Of a DNA stretch of 64,000 nt, positions 37,122 through 50,723 are shown piece by piece (within the stretch, counting starts at the first letter, position 1; every line of letters begins with the position of its first letter). The stretch spans positions 44,506,997 to 44,570,996 of the forward strand of contig JALGQZ010000002.1 of the NCBI GenBank assembly GCA_023105745.1, read 5' to 3'. The translations under genes were made by a program, and so were the position numbers. This stretch comes from Austropuccinia psidii. Lineage: Eukaryota; Basidiomycota; Pucciniomycetes; Pucciniales; Sphaerophragmiaceae. The notes beneath the pieces are model-generated. The model searched no databases. It saw nothing but the letters and a program-made list of their open reading frames with translations, and had not been told where the DNA came from.

Positions 37122-39665
37122 TCATTCATGAAAAAGCCAATTGAAGAGTTTTTACATCCTCCAGCCCATGGAAGTCATAGACTTACTTCCATTAGAAAAG
37201 GACTATCCATTCCAAATAATTCAAAGAATGACTAGAAGGAGGTGTGTCAAGTTTTAGTGTATGAGATTGACCGGAAGAAGTAGTATTACAACAAGATTTT
37301 GAGAGGGTTAAATTAATCTGGAAATATTTTCAATAATCTCTCACGCAAGGGAATCTCCATTGCGAATCATTTCACTTATTAAGTGAGTGGGCTCAAGCTC
37401 CAAACACAGAAAATGCCTTTAAGTGACACATGCCCTTCTTTCATCCATATTTGTAAAAATGGTAATTCCAGAGATTGTTTCCATCTATTTATGATCCTGA
37501 TAATTAGTAGTTCTCTGCTACTTGTAAGTCTTTAATGGTTCATGTAAATTAGAATCATTGGATACTTCTTTCATAAAATTAGAAAGGGATTGGAAAGCGG
37601 ACACTCACAGAGTTTCCACCAAAATTACCTGGGGATCATTCTGATAAAGATGAAGATAAACGGAGGAGAGCCGATTCATCTTCATTTCTTCCTATCCTGA
37701 AATCTAAAGGCATATTTTACTATATAGAAACTGAGTAATTGAAAAAAATATTTTTATCTTTTGTTGAAGAAATCAGCTTCATAAATTTTGAGAAAACACA
37801 AAATTAGAATCACGGGACTTTGAGATAATGAGTTCAGGTTTCTGAGGCATTGGTTTGAAATTAGAATAAGGAAAATGAAGCTAGTTCCGAAAAACATGCT
37901 TATGGATTTCATTAAGGGATGTAATTTTCAGGCCCGTATCTATCAAGTTGATATTGAAAATAAAAGGATCTTTCCCTTTATATGAATAATCCTTAAATGT
38001 ATTTTTGGTAGAAGAACCTTTGATGGTATCTTGGGAAATTACATTGAGACTTGTACTATTATCTTAATATTGATCAATTATATTAATTTATTGCCATTTT
38101 AATTTCCTTTCATCAATTTATCATGACATTAAGCCTCCATAAAATCCTTAGCCAATTTTCTAGTCGCTTCAGGAACACTAATAGATTATCCTAAAATATA
38201 AGGGGTGGATTTTCCTTCGATATTCATCCCCCAAAACTAATAATCTATGAGAATAAATAAGGTATCCTTTATAAATCTTGAGACTCCGAAGAAACTTCCC
38301 AAAACGGGGGAATGAGAGATATTTTTCTGTGAGATATTTTGATCTGTTAATCATTCTATAAGTGGTGCTATTTTTCATATATATCTTACCATATGCGTTG
38401 TGTATTTCATAACTATTTGAAATATCATAGAAATTTTCTCATATATTCACAGCTTTGTGGTATTTTCCCTAGTGTGTAAATTTGCAGTTATTTTATTTTC
38501 CAGGGATTTTTCACAGTTTTTTAGTACCCTGAATCCTTATAATTTCTTTTTTGGGATGAATTTAAATATCTTTCAATACACTTGATGAATATTTCTTTAG
38601 TTTCCTAATAAGTCTTTTAGCTTTAATCCATAGTAATCCTGTATTAATTTGTGTAATTTTGATGAAATACCATGCAGTATGAGGCTATCACCAGCTTCTG
38701 TAAGTGGTATTAAATATACTGACTCTATAAACTCCCATGTAATATGTTATTTTAAAATTTTATTATTATTATTTTAGCTTTTAATATTTTAGTTTATAAT
38801 GAATATTTAAGCTAGCTAGAATATTTTTAATCATATCATTATATCTAGTAAGTATTTATTATAATTAATACTTCTTTTTTATTAACTTAACTCACTATAT
38901 TTGGAGAACTATCAGTCCTTTGAAAGTGATAAAATATATTACTATGGGTATAATATTATCTATAATTAAACAAATAAGAGGTTTTGTAAATCTTACTTAA
39001 ATCAATTTTAGCTTAATTCTTTATTTTCCTCTTCTTTTACTTTAGCTCTTATTAGCTTTTATACTAGAGCTGGGATTGAGCTTTCCAAAAGATACATGTA
39101 GCACCATAATTTTTTTTTTCAAGTTCCTTTTTTCCCCATATTCCCTCAAAGATTTACTTATGAGAACATTAAATATCAAAAATTTGTATTTTAAGCCATT
39201 GATATAGAAGAATAAACTCCTCTTAGATTTCAATTACCCTTATCATAAGATTTTACATTTAAAATTACATAATCAGTAAGATATGATACAAGTATTATTT
39301 AAACTGTGATAATTATCATCTGATATTGATAAATCCATAATATTATCTTATAAAAATAACCTGAAAGGATAAATACAGGGTATAAAATCTAATCTAACAA
39401 GAAATTAATCAAATATGGATGGAACATTCAATTTTTTAGAATGAAAATATTTCAAATTTCTCACCCAATATTTTATTCATGTTTTATCATCCGACAATAA
39501 AGGTTGAAAAAAATTACAGAATATGATACCATTAAATATTTATGAACCAAAAAAAAACACATTTTTTAAGCTAGGTACCATGAAAATTAAGCTGAAGATA
39601 TGTTGTACTATCTTACCCCAATGGTATATTTTCATAGAAAGAAAATTGAAAAAAACATCTCAGTG

Positions 39666-39776
39666 TCACAATTCTGTCTGTCAGACCTCAACAAAGGGAA
39701 CTCTTGCCAAAAAATGATATTAAACCAGCTGAAAGACTAGCTAATACTGGCAAGTTGTAGATCACATTCAACCACA
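39666..39776. repeat. Dispersed direct repeat, copy 1
   Basis: Begins TCACAATTCTGTCTGTCAGACC and matches 40014-40126 (TCACAACTCTGTCTTCCAGACC...), including the shared CTCAACAAAGGGAA and TAATACTGG(C/G)AAGT blocks. The two are 348 bp apart and diverged by roughly a fifth by eye. Probably parts of an old repeat family; I could not assign it. Confidence 0.65.
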
Positions 39777-40013
39777 TTACAGTACACCCAGTTTCAAGGC
39801 ACTGTGTCCCAAATTGCATGTAGCTAATGGTATCAACCATTCTATCCTCATGAATCTAAATTATTCAAAACAGGAGCCTTCAAGATACCACCAAGAGGAA
39901 CAACCCTTGTATAGCAATAGATAATAAAACCCAGAAATTTTTGGTTTCTTGTTTGAGACCTTCCCTTTTCTCAAACCAGAATCAACCCCATTACCTTTGT
40001 AACTAGTTTATTA

Positions 40014-40126
40014 TCACAACTCTGTCTTCCAGACCTCAACAAAGGGAATTCTTTCCAAAGAAATGCTATTGAAAAATTTGAAAGACCAGTTAATACTGGG
40101 AAGTAGTAGATCAAATTCCACCATGT
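40014..40126. repeat. Dispersed direct repeat, copy 2
   Basis: The second copy of the segment at 39666-39776, in the same orientation. A 67-codon minus-strand frame overlaps it, without recognisable motifs. Confidence 0.65.
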
Positions 40127-42682
40127 GACACTCAGATATAAGAAGGAGAAAAGATTTATTCCACCTACTTTTTGAGTTCACATATGAAGTGAGTATTTTA
40201 AATCCTATATAAGTCAAGGTTATATAGAATAAAGCCCATGTAGATCTTACCTAAAATGATTTTTTAGTCATCCATTTTTCCATAGAGATATTGATCTTTT
40301 ATTTTCCATCTTTTAAAAATCATATTAATGATATAAGATATTTAAGTTTAATTATATACACTTGGACACTATTTCTATTTACCTTGACGAATTAATTGTC
40401 CCAAAATTTATTGCTCAACTACAACAGGAAATTTATCAAAAAAAACTCCAATTTTTCCATAAACTAAATAATAATATAAAGATATATATTGATTATAAAT
40501 ATTAAAGGTATTTTTCACTAATATATCATTCATTCAAATCAATATATTCCATCCTCTCATTATTTTATTATCCATGAATTTCATTCCTCCAATATTCATA
40601 AATAAGACGCTTGGTTTTTCCAATTTGAATCTCCTTTGTGAACAACATTTGGTATTATAGGTCCAAATACCCTTAATTATTGTTCCATTTATCAATTTAA
40701 AAATTATCAGTGCCTTCCCACACTAGTATCTCTTTGTGGAATTCTTATACTATTAATTTTCAGAGGAGGAGTTACTGCCACATATTTGATATTTTTTACT
40801 GGCTTCCTAAGGGTCATGAAAGGCTATGGGTTTTTTCTGGTATGATTTGGGACAAGTTTTACTGTAAGTTTAAATCAAGGAAAATTATAAATTTCTTTTT
40901 ATCTTAATTCAACCAGCCTATTATTGGATAATTTTTCATCCTCATTTGAGTGTCCTTCAAAAATTCAAAAGTAAATGTCATATTTTTTTGGGGGCCTACA
41001 TGACCTCAGCGTCCAAATCTGTCAGTCAATTAAATAATACCTTGTCATATTTAGTACCACCTCATAGTAATTAATCATCAAGGTTCATATTTTTAAAGCT
41101 TCAGAATAGAAAAATAGATTATATACTGGCTTCAAACATCCATTTTGATGATATATATGAGACACTGATTAATCTCAAAATCACTCCATAATCAATTGAA
41201 AAATGATTTTATAATTGAATACAATGAATTTTCAATTAATAAAGAGCTTTTTGGTATTCCTTAAATGTATATTGATTTGTATTTGCTGTAAAATCAATTT
41301 CTTGGAGAAACATACCCTTATTATTTTTCTTAAGGAATGTTTGCACCAGGAACCAAAGATTGTTAGCATGGGTGTAATTTAGCTTTTTGTTTCATTTAAA
41401 AAAAGGATTTATTTTGTAGCTTAGCCATTCTTCTTTTCAAATTTATTTTCTTTCTCATTCAGTTTTAAGTAAATTTTTCCCCAATTAAGCTCTAAAGTAT
41501 TCTTTTTTATGCAAGCTGTAAGTAGTATTCAGTAGGTAACACAACATTCCTGACCCATTTTGTTGAAATAATGGAATCAATGGACTTTTCTTGCCTTTTT
41601 TTTGACCACCAAGAGATTTAGAATACTTCTCCCATTCCCCCTCCCTCTCCTTCTGGCTATACTGTTAATTTCCAATATTATTTGCTCTAAACATTGGTGG
41701 AAACAAACCACCTCATCAAAAATATTAGAGAAGCAGTCACAGAAAATAATTCCTCCCATAGATTAAATTAGGACTAACTAAGACTGGTATTTATCCAATA
41801 ATATTACATAAAGATATCTTTAACCCAGCCAGGAAAGAAATCAAATTAACTATCAGATCAAATAGCTAAATCAAGACTAGATTTAATATTAAAATGCTTA
41901 AATTAACTAGAAAATGAATCCCTATCTAAACCAATTCAAGTGATACCAGGGGATCTGGGGACTTAGGAACTACCATCAAAACGCTTTAAGTCTTATACCC
42001 CTCCTTTCTCCAAATCTCAATGATTATATTTCAAGAAGCGCCATTGAAAATCCCACTTTAATGAAAATTTAAGAACTTTTCTTTATTTATTTCCTTTTCT
42101 CTTAAATGGGGTATCAAACAAATTCAATCCAGAAGTTCATTCCTACAAAATTTGACTTTGACTTCGAAATAAGTTGGACCCCACTATTTTTCAATCTTCT
42201 AGATTTCTTAAGGACCCAAATAAGGCAGTAAATCAACATGGTTCTATCTCACTCTACTTATTTAACAAAGAAATTTCCTTGTAGATTGAGGTCTCAGGCC
42301 TTCTCATCATGAAGCAATTTTAAAGATCCCTCAGTACTATAGATGTTGGGAAATTGGACAAAAAGCACCCTTGTGTTGAAAGAAACACCTATGTTTAAAG
42401 TTTGTAAATTCTAATAAGACTGATACCTTCACCACTACTCAATTTTTCTATGAAAACTACCTTGTATAATATTCCTTACTAAAGCCACAACAAGATTTAG
42501 AAGTTTTGTAAACACATTCGATAAAAAACTTGCACATTTACCATTACATTTACCCAGGAATATAAGCGTTAAACTGTTGAGAAAATTTCCTACTATCAAT
42601 TAAAAGTATTTTTAGTTTGTGGGATAAGAATTTCTGGATTAGGGATCTCTGCAATAACGATTTTTTTCTTGAAATGAAAAAA

Positions 42683-43166
42683 GGGCTTTGGTAAACCCAT
42701 GTCAGAATTTTGTTAAAAACAAGTAAGTTCTTATGTGTTTTAACCATAAAATTATTTTATTTTACCAGCTTTGGCCAAAAGCACCTGATTTTATGGTCAA
42801 ACATCAAAAAAGGTTTTTTTTTCAAGAAAATCTTCTAACTAAGCTTGGTATTTTTTTTGTGGTAGTTATTTCTTGTTTTTTTGTGCTCTGTGGTAGCTTC
42901 TCAAGCACAGAGAGTTATTCCATATTTTTCAAATTTATTATTTAGAATAAAAATGATAAATATTCAAAATATGGCACAGTTCTCTATTCTACAGAAACCA
43001 TCACAGAACATCAATACCAAAAATATCCCTAAACTTAGTTGGAGTATTTTCTTAAAAAAAAATTGATTTTGTACCATAAAATTAGGTTCTTTTGGCCAAA
43101 ACTGGTAAAAATACATAAGAGCTTACATGTTTTTACCAAAACGCTGACGTGGGTTTACCAAATCCC
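42683..43166. mobile_element. Foldback (MITE-like) element with arms of about 220 bp
   Basis: The left arm begins GGGCTTTGGTAAACCCATG; the reverse complement of the right end reads GGGATTTGGTAAACCCACG. Homology continues inward: GTAAGxTCTTATGT, TTTTACCAGxTTTGGCCAAA, ATTTTATGGT, AAGAAAAT and AACTAAGxTT occur in the same order in both arms, up to a short centre near 42905-42945. The whole about 484 bp could fold into one long imperfect hairpin. The open frames inside it (such as 42733-42945) have no motif. I could not define a target duplication. No transposase is encoded, so it would depend on another element. Confidence 0.75.
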
Positions 43167-46009
43167 TAGAAAAAATCCTGAAAAATAAAATGGGAAAAAA
43201 TGGGGAAATGTTTTCATTTTAACACATTCTTTAAGTTTGGCATCTTATTAAGTAAAATATCTGACTCTTTCATCCAAGAAGGACAATCAAAGATTTATTT
43301 CAAAAAATTTTGAGCCTTGTGAATATTCTTTTTTAGTGGCAAAATAGATTTCAAGTGAGGTTTACAACATGGATTGTTTGATTTGACTGTTCCTCTGGAA
43401 AGTGAGAATTATATTTCATTACAAGACTGAATAACCTTCTTTAAGGCTCAGGGAGCTTTCTCTCTCTCAAATAGATCTTCATTATTGAAATTATTGGCAT
43501 TGTCTGATGGCTCCTTTGAATTGGAATCTGTAATTTTTGGGCTATTATTTTTGAAAACTAACCTCTCATCATATAAAATATCAAAAACTTGATCTTGATT
43601 AGTCTTCTAAGCTATGGGGTTGAGTAAGTTCTCAATACTCACTCATATTATTTTAGGGTCTTTATTCAATGAGGCCATCAAAGTCCATCAAATTCTTTGG
43701 TTTTATTTGAGGTTCTTTGATTTATTTTCTAACTCCCAAAATATCATTAGCTTTATTTAATGTTGGAATAAATTACTCATGTTTATTTTGGCTTTCTGTA
43801 TGCTTTCAGAAATTGTAAAATCTTTGTGAATTGACTTCATCCCACAAATCACACATAATAAGCATTCTTTCTAGATGATTAATTTTCTAGATATTGTGGA
43901 CATCCCCAAATGAAGTCTCATAATATCTAATCACCACCAACTCCATATATGAAGCACAATTGTCAGCGTTGACAGTCTTAATTATCCCTTAATTTCATGG
44001 TTTAAAGCCACTTGTGAGATTTTGTGGAAAAAAGTGTCTCTTGATGTCTGTTAAGTCAGTCAATTCAGAAGAATTGATGTTAGAATGGAATTTCTCAAGC
44101 GAAAAAATAATCATTCAATTTTGCTTCTGGAAGTCTTAATTTAATTACTTCAGCCATTTATAAAAAATAAGATGGCAACATCCATGCAATCTGATTAAAA
44201 TAATACTTGAAGCTCAAATGTGATGCACCATTCCTACCAAATTCCCATGGTTTCCTTGCTATATAAGGCTTATCAGATCCTTCTATGTTTCATCAAAGCT
44301 GTTCTTTTATCTGGGTATAATTGAGTTTCAGGACAGGAATACTTTTGGTTTCTAATTATTGGTTTGGAGGTATACTAAACTGAAAGGATCTAGTAAGGTA
44401 TGATACAATAGATTGAAAAACTTTACAGTAAGTAAGACCAGTATCATCTTAATTATAAATTCCCTTTAATTAATATTCTTCTGGAGCCCTGCATAGCTCT
44501 TTAGGAGAATTTTTTTGCAGTATCATAGCGGACAAAGTCAACTTCTCTGTGAAATTGGAAGCTTTTCATTTTATTTTGGAATTTGAACTTGAAAAGCCAC
44601 CCATTTGAGATTGAAAAGTTTTTCTTGAGTAAGTTTTCCAATAGAAAATATTAATCCACTAAATTTGGGCACCAATAACCAACTTATGGATTCATTCTTC
44701 TAAAAATCATCCATAAAATGCATTTTCAAGCTCTGGGCAAGAACACCAATTATGTTTCTTTTATTTACCCTGTTTCTGTGAGTCCTTATAAAAGATTAAA
44801 TTGGTGTCCTGGAGCCAGAGTGAAGGTTGAGCCTGGTTAATTCAATATTTAGAAGCTTTCTTAACTTATGTTTTCCCTGTATTTCTGTATGATTCTCCAC
44901 AACCTCCTTGAAAAAATCAAAATTGTGAAGTCCTTGAATTTGAGATGTATAGATTTTTTTTCTTCTCTTTTTAATTTTTGGTTAAATACCTCTTGGTATT
45001 GAAGTAACTAACAGTTCTCTGCTTTATTTATTCTTTTATTCCATAAAAGATTTCAAATAAAACAAAATGATGAGAAAATCTTAACAAAAATTATAAGAGA
45101 ATAATAAAACAAGATAGATAAAAACTGAAGCTCAAAAATCTTGCATAGATGATCCATATTCAAGGCAAGAGACTCATGAGAGCTCCATTCTGGTTGTTTC
45201 TGGGCCTTGTGGATATAGCTTAAGACTAACTCTATTCTAAAATTTCCTCAATAAAGTCAATTGGCCCCACAATCCACACCAAAAAGGGAATTGAGTGGAT
45301 TTTCCATAATATATCACATGTCCTCCTCTCGTTAAGCCAGTAAGAGAATAGGAGGTTCAAAAAAATCCTTAAATATACAATCCTGTTCATTTTCAACAGG
45401 AACTGAAAGGATTTCAGTTGAATAGACCATCAAGTGATAGAATTAAGATTCAAGATGGGTGGTAAGAGTGCCATTGAAGAATAATGGAAAAAAAGGAAAG
45501 GGTGAAGAAATTGCCTTTCAAAAGAAATAAAATGTAGAAGAAAGAACTCAATTTATGAGGAAAAAAATAAAAAAATTGGAAACATATCTGGGTTTTTCCA
45601 GAAAATCCTATGCTAGCTATGGCATATTCAATGCAAAAACCACATTTACCAAAAATTGTTGACAGAAATTTCATCCTTCTTGCAAATTATTCTGTGATTA
45701 TGTATGCTTAAGCCGTGGTGTCACTGTATCAGAAAAGACCTGTCCAATTTTGCAATCTTTTCTTTGATTAGGTACAGATGGAAAATATGAAAACTATTTG
45801 TTTTATTCTCCTCAATTTCTTTGTCATAAATCTAATTATCTTAAGAAAACTGCATTATGATATTACTGGGAAGTACAACTGTGTGAAAAATTTTAGACCA
45901 AATAACATGCCCTTTTTTTGTACCTACTATAGATATACCCAATTAGTGCGGTATGTGAAATCAGTAGCAATTCAAAAAAACACCCATTGGATCACTACTA
46001 CTTGTCGGA
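43167..46009. other. AT-rich intergenic DNA, no gene recognised
   Basis: About 2.8 kb with open frames up to 80 codons and no assignable motif on either strand. Confidence 0.5.
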
Positions 46010-46232
46010 AGTCGGGCTGACCTTCATCCGGGCTGCGGGCCGAAAAAGACCGAGATTACATCCTGGCGGCGCACGAATTCGACGTCTTGGAAAAAGAAGG
46101 AAACCCTCCATCGCCATCGCCATCAAGATCGTCAGCAACATCCACATCAACACCATCAAAATTTATCCCTCGATCAAGGATCCGAATTTACATTATTGCT
46201 TCATCATCCAATTTGTCCGAAATTGTCTCATA
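46010..46232 (+). promoter_or_regulatory. GC-richer segment upstream of VMA11, likely promoter/5' UTR
   Basis: From about 46010 the composition changes sharply: words such as CGGGCTGCGGGCC, CCTGGCGGCGCACG and repeated CATCGCCATC appear in an otherwise AT-rich neighbourhood. The segment ends at the ATG of VMA11. I infer the core promoter and 5' untranslated region. No stable open frame in it looks conserved, although a frame from 45987 runs through it and reaches the VMA11 ATG in frame. Confidence 0.5.
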
Positions 46233-47376
46233 ATGTCATCTGAAATATGTCCACCATATGGTTTGTCCACCAGTCCATTCTGACGATGACATTTTCAAAC
46301 CTACAAACTTCTGATGATTGAGTTTTGGTGGCTTATTGTAGCGCCATTCTTCGGATTTGCTGGCGTGGCTTCATCTGTAAGTCTCTTTTTCCATACGGTC
46401 TCCTTTTCTTGGATCTCTGGTCTTAACTATTTGCTTTTTTACATTTATGAACTAGATGATTTTCTCCAGTACGGTTTTTTGATTATTGCTTCATCATATC
46501 TGGGTGATTTCAAGCCTTGGTAATATAACATGGGATTTTAGCTATTGGGGCAGCCTATGGAACATCTAAAGCAGGCATTGGGATTACCGGGTTGGGCATC
46601 ATGAAACCAGAATTGGTAATGAAAGTGAGTTCTTTGGCCCAATTAAATCATTCAAATCAAATCAAATTTTATCAAACTGAAGTTTTGATTTTATAAATCA
46701 ATACGCAACAAGTCTTTAATTCCTGTTGTCATGGCTGGTATCATTGCTGTGTATGTTCACATTCTGGGCTGGGGAGAGCTTCACTGTGCTTTTGTTTTTG
46801 TAGACCTGACTCTGACGTTTTTTTAAGCTTTTTTAAAGATATGGGCTTGTAGTGGCTGTTTTGATCATTGGAGGGATGGATTCTGGAAAACCATACTCAC
46901 TTTTCGCGTTTGAGTCATGAATGGTTTGGCATCTTTTACAAAATTACGTGAAAATAGAAGTTATTAAAAGAACGGGTCCTCTTCTTCCTCCTCACAGCGG
47001 ATTCGTTCATTTGGCTGCAGGGACTGCTTGCGGACTGACAGGCCTTGCTGCTGGTCATGCCATCGGAATTATTGGCGACTCAGTACGCCTATTGCATTCT
47101 GCCCCTCGTTTTACTCTGTTTTGACTTTTTTTTGTCTTTTATTATTGAAGTGCGCAAGGGCGTTTTTGTTTCAGTCTCGGATATTTGTATCCATGGTCCT
47201 TATGCTCATTTTTGCTGGTTAGTTTGTCATTTGAAAATCCCACATCACAAAATCCCAAACTAACAATCTGCTTGATGCTTTTCTTAGAGGTAATTGGATT
47301 ATATGGACTAATTATTGCACTGATACTAAACACAAAAGCCTATCAAGGAAATGCCATGTGCCCATCAGATATTTAA
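46233..47376 (+). CDS. VMA11: V-type proton ATPase subunit c' (proteolipid), nine exons
   Basis: One of the proteolipids that form the rotor ring of the vacuolar V-ATPase membrane sector and carry protons across the membrane. Exons by splice reading: 46233-46260, 46342-46376, 46456-46468 (13-nt micro-exon), 46542-46624, 46713-46750, 46839-46907, 46998-47082, 47151-47217, 47288-47376; total 507 nt, 168 aa, every intron GT...AG. Four membrane helices are visible: APFFGFAGVASSMIF (about 10-32), SLIPVVMAGIIAVYGLVVAV (54-75), GFVHLAAGTACGLTGLAAG (about 89-110) and MVLMLIFAEVIGLYGLIIAL (about 130-152). The essential proton-binding Glu is in LIFAEVIGLYG, residue 140, its codon split by intron 8. IMKPELVMKSLIPVVMAG, YSLFAGFVHLAAG, GDSC and the LILNTK tail resemble c' (Vma11) more than c (Vma3). 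Length fits the family (about 160-170). Intact; subunit c is the alternative call. Confidence 0.93.
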
Positions 47377-50283
47377 ACCTTTCTTTCACAATTAATTTCG
47401 TATTATTTTCCACAGTTTTTTTTGGGTGAACGTAAAATTGCTAAGCCTTTTCTATTTTGCTGTAAAACGAGCTTTTTGGTAGGCACCATATTGATTTCTT
47501 TTATTTACTGTTCATTTGATAACTTAGACAAGCAAAAGCCTCTAATGAATAAGTAAAACTATCTCAAAATAACTTGCCTTGTTTTTTTGTCCTGCCATGA
47601 TTAAGTTTTACCTTTTGAATTCCTATCAAACTTGCCTAATGCATTGACATAAACTCATCAGATAATTTAACATAAATCCAGTTGATGCTGATACATAAAA
47701 GAGACTTTGATAGCTTTTTACCCCAACAAGTAGCAGCAATATTGACTAGATGCAAGTCTTCAAAATTGTTTCCAACCAGATAGGCTTCCTTTCCAGATTG
47801 GTTTTTTCCAACCCCATGCCAAGAGAATGAGATGTCTGCTCCAGACTTTGAGGCTAAATGACTTCAGTGCAAATTTAGTGGGAGACCTATCCAAGCAAAG
47901 GGACAATACCACTTGGCGAAACCTTGAATGAAACAAACTCAACAGTCCATGTAAGTTTATCTTTTTTTTATCTGCTTCACCATACACGTAAGTTTTGGAA
48001 ACTTCAAAGCACTGTATATCACTCCCACTTGGCAATTTAAGGTCAAGATGGCATTATATTTACCTTTTTCTTGCTTTGAAAAAATTGAAAAGATTAAAAA
48101 CTAAATTTTACCTAATAAAATAAAACATTATATCATAGTTAAAATATCAAATAATGATGGAATAGTTATTTCTAAGAAAAAAAATTCTTCCATAAGAACA
48201 AGATATTCTTCAAATGTGTTGATTTTATAAGGAGTGAAGAATGCCATTAGGAGGAGAAGATGATATGTAGTGATATTAAGAGTTAAAGAAATCCAACCAT
48301 TTAATTACAGAATATTTATATTACAGATAATTTTCTTATCCTTTACATGGGTGCTAATACTTTGTTATTGCGGTAAACCAACCTTATAAAAATTAGGAGG
48401 GGTTATAAAATTTTGACCTTTAAGATAGCTATTCTTGGCTAATTAATCTTTTTTTCTTGAACTCAAAACAGGTTGGATTTGATCTATGTTACATTGAGTA
48501 AGCTTTGAAAATAAGCTCTGGATTATCTTTGGCCAGGGGGTGTAGATTAAACTATGAATTCTCTCAAGTTTGAGTATAATTTCAACCCATTCAAAGATAA
48601 CTTAAGATTTTTTATAAGTAATTTCTTATAGACTTATTACTATTGTTTGGAAGATGGTGATTGTACATATTTTTGTATAATTAAAGATTAACTAAATGAC
48701 AATCAACAAACCATCATAGAGGAATATTGAAAATACAACTAAATTACCAGACAGGGACCTTCTGAATAGACATGTCTGAGATCAGCTAATAATCAATCAG
48801 CTTTATAAAAAAAAAAAAACTTCAAGTTGAGCTTCTTTACTAATAAGAAAAATTACATTATACAAAATATAATGAGATAAAATAGACCCTATTAATAAAA
48901 CCATCTTTATAGCTTGTTCCATTTTATTAAATTCATTATTTATTTTATATCCTTAATCAAATTTTAATTAATTTTCGTCAAATTCATTTCACTAATATTT
49001 GGCTCATTAGAATACAAAGAATATTTTGATTTTTATTTATCCGACACTTTCATACATAGCATAGAATTCAATTGATAAAATTTTATAGTAAAATTCCAAG
49101 ACATAAAAAAACAGCTTTTCTTCATAGCTCAGTTCTTGAATTATTATATAAGAAAAATGATAATTTCTAGTATTTTTAATAAATTTATGATCAGCTGAAT
49201 TAACTGGAAAAAATATTGAATATTTAGATAAGAAACTATCAAGATATCTCTATAAAAATAATTAAGAAAAGAAAATTTCCAAATTAAAATTAGAGTTTTA
49301 TGTATAATATAATTAAGTAACTGAGATTATGTAACACTATTGATTTCTTAATTGAATATATATCAATAATTCTTAGTTTCAGTAAAACTAATTCATTGGA
49401 AAACTTATGAAACACAGATCAACACATATAAAAATATTCACTAGATGTTATAATTCTAAACAAAAATAATAGTAATTTTCTGATCTTATTAGAGTATTGG
49501 AAATTTTTAGGTAGTTTGTTTTTTTGGAATACCATGTAGCTAAAGAATTTTGATGAAGCTATAGCTTATTTCAAATACTGAAAGAAGCAATGTTTTGAAA
49601 CTCTGATTTTATTTTATTTTTAGAAATAAAAAATAAGTGATCATTCAAATTTTAGAACCCTTAAATAAGAATCTCTATATTTAGATATTTGTGAATGTTT
49701 TAAAATTCTTAATTATCTTTACAAAATCAAAGAAATGTATTTCTTTTTTCTGAAATATTTCTTTAAATTACTATTATATAGGGTTACTTGGAGAAAATTT
49801 ACCTATTACCTCATAAATCCAGAATCATGATATCAATAAACATTTATAAGTTTTTCTAAGGATAAATAAATTCTAAACTGTTATAAAATTACTTATTATA
49901 TATCAAAATTGATGATAATTTTAATATATTGAGATTTTAATAAAATATAAAATACAAAAGAACATTTTTTTAGTAACAAGAATAAAAATTCTGAAAAACA
50001 TATAAGAATTATTAACAAAAATATAAAAGAAAATTCGGAATAATTTAATTGAAAAATTTGAAAAAAAAGTTTCAATAATTTTGGCTTGTTTTTTTTTGGG
50101 GAGTTAAATTCAAATTCAATAATGAAAAATATTTCAAAATTCAAAGGACCAACCAATTGGAACTTTCAGTATATTTTTTGAAATTAAATTAAAATAAAGT
50201 AAAAATAGTGATTTGATATATAGTCATTAATATTTCAAATATACAATAAATAAGCTTAGATGATAGGTTTCAATGCTTTTTTT
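47377..50283. other. AT-rich intergenic DNA downstream of VMA11
   Basis: About 2.9 kb. A 91-codon minus-strand frame (47760-48035) lies in a segment of less biased composition but shows no motif I know. I see no clear polyadenylation signal and no other gene. Confidence 0.5.
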
Positions 50284-50723
50284 ATTTATGTCAGGCTGAG
50301 TCTATGATAAAGGTGTATAACTTTATTTACAAGCTTTAACTATGATTGTGACATGGTGAAAATGGTAAATGAAAAGTTTATTGAGGATAATAAGGGCTTT
50401 ACTATAATAATATAGTGGTGGTGAGCGCTGTTGAAAGCCCTGGGTGCAGTCTTACCAGTTGGATTACTATAATAAGAGATACAATACTTAAATTTAAAGT
50501 ATAACCTGATTATTTCCAAGAGTATGACTGTTTTTGTAAGCTTTACTACGTAGGAATTCAAGAGCAGGATGGGGATTCCTTTTCTGGCAGTGAAAAGGCC
50601 TCCTTTTATCCTGAAATGGGGTGAAAAGGCTGCTAGACCTTTTCACGTAGAGGAAGTGAAGATTCTTTACTCTCTAGGACAGGCTTGTTGTTTGCAAAAG
50701 GCCTGTATATCCTGTATTTGGCT

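Larger units (their letters stand above)
32717..42682. other. Ten kilobases of AT-rich intergenic DNA, no gene recognised
   Basis: Open frames here are 70 codons or shorter and show no domain or conserved motif to me. The stretch holds a short tandem repeat (37017-37121) and a pair of about 110-bp direct repeats (39666-39776 and 40014-40126), annotated separately. The rest may be heavily decayed transposons. I find no tRNA-like cloverleaf. Confidence 0.5.

Noticed and set aside
45778..46020. 80-codon frame upstream of VMA11
   Set aside because: Low complexity and AT-rich, without motif; it ends where the GC-rich VMA11 upstream region starts.
47760..48035. 91-codon minus-strand frame downstream of VMA11
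   Set aside because: It has an ATG and less biased composition, but no motif, no neighbour suggesting splicing, and no second line of evidence.
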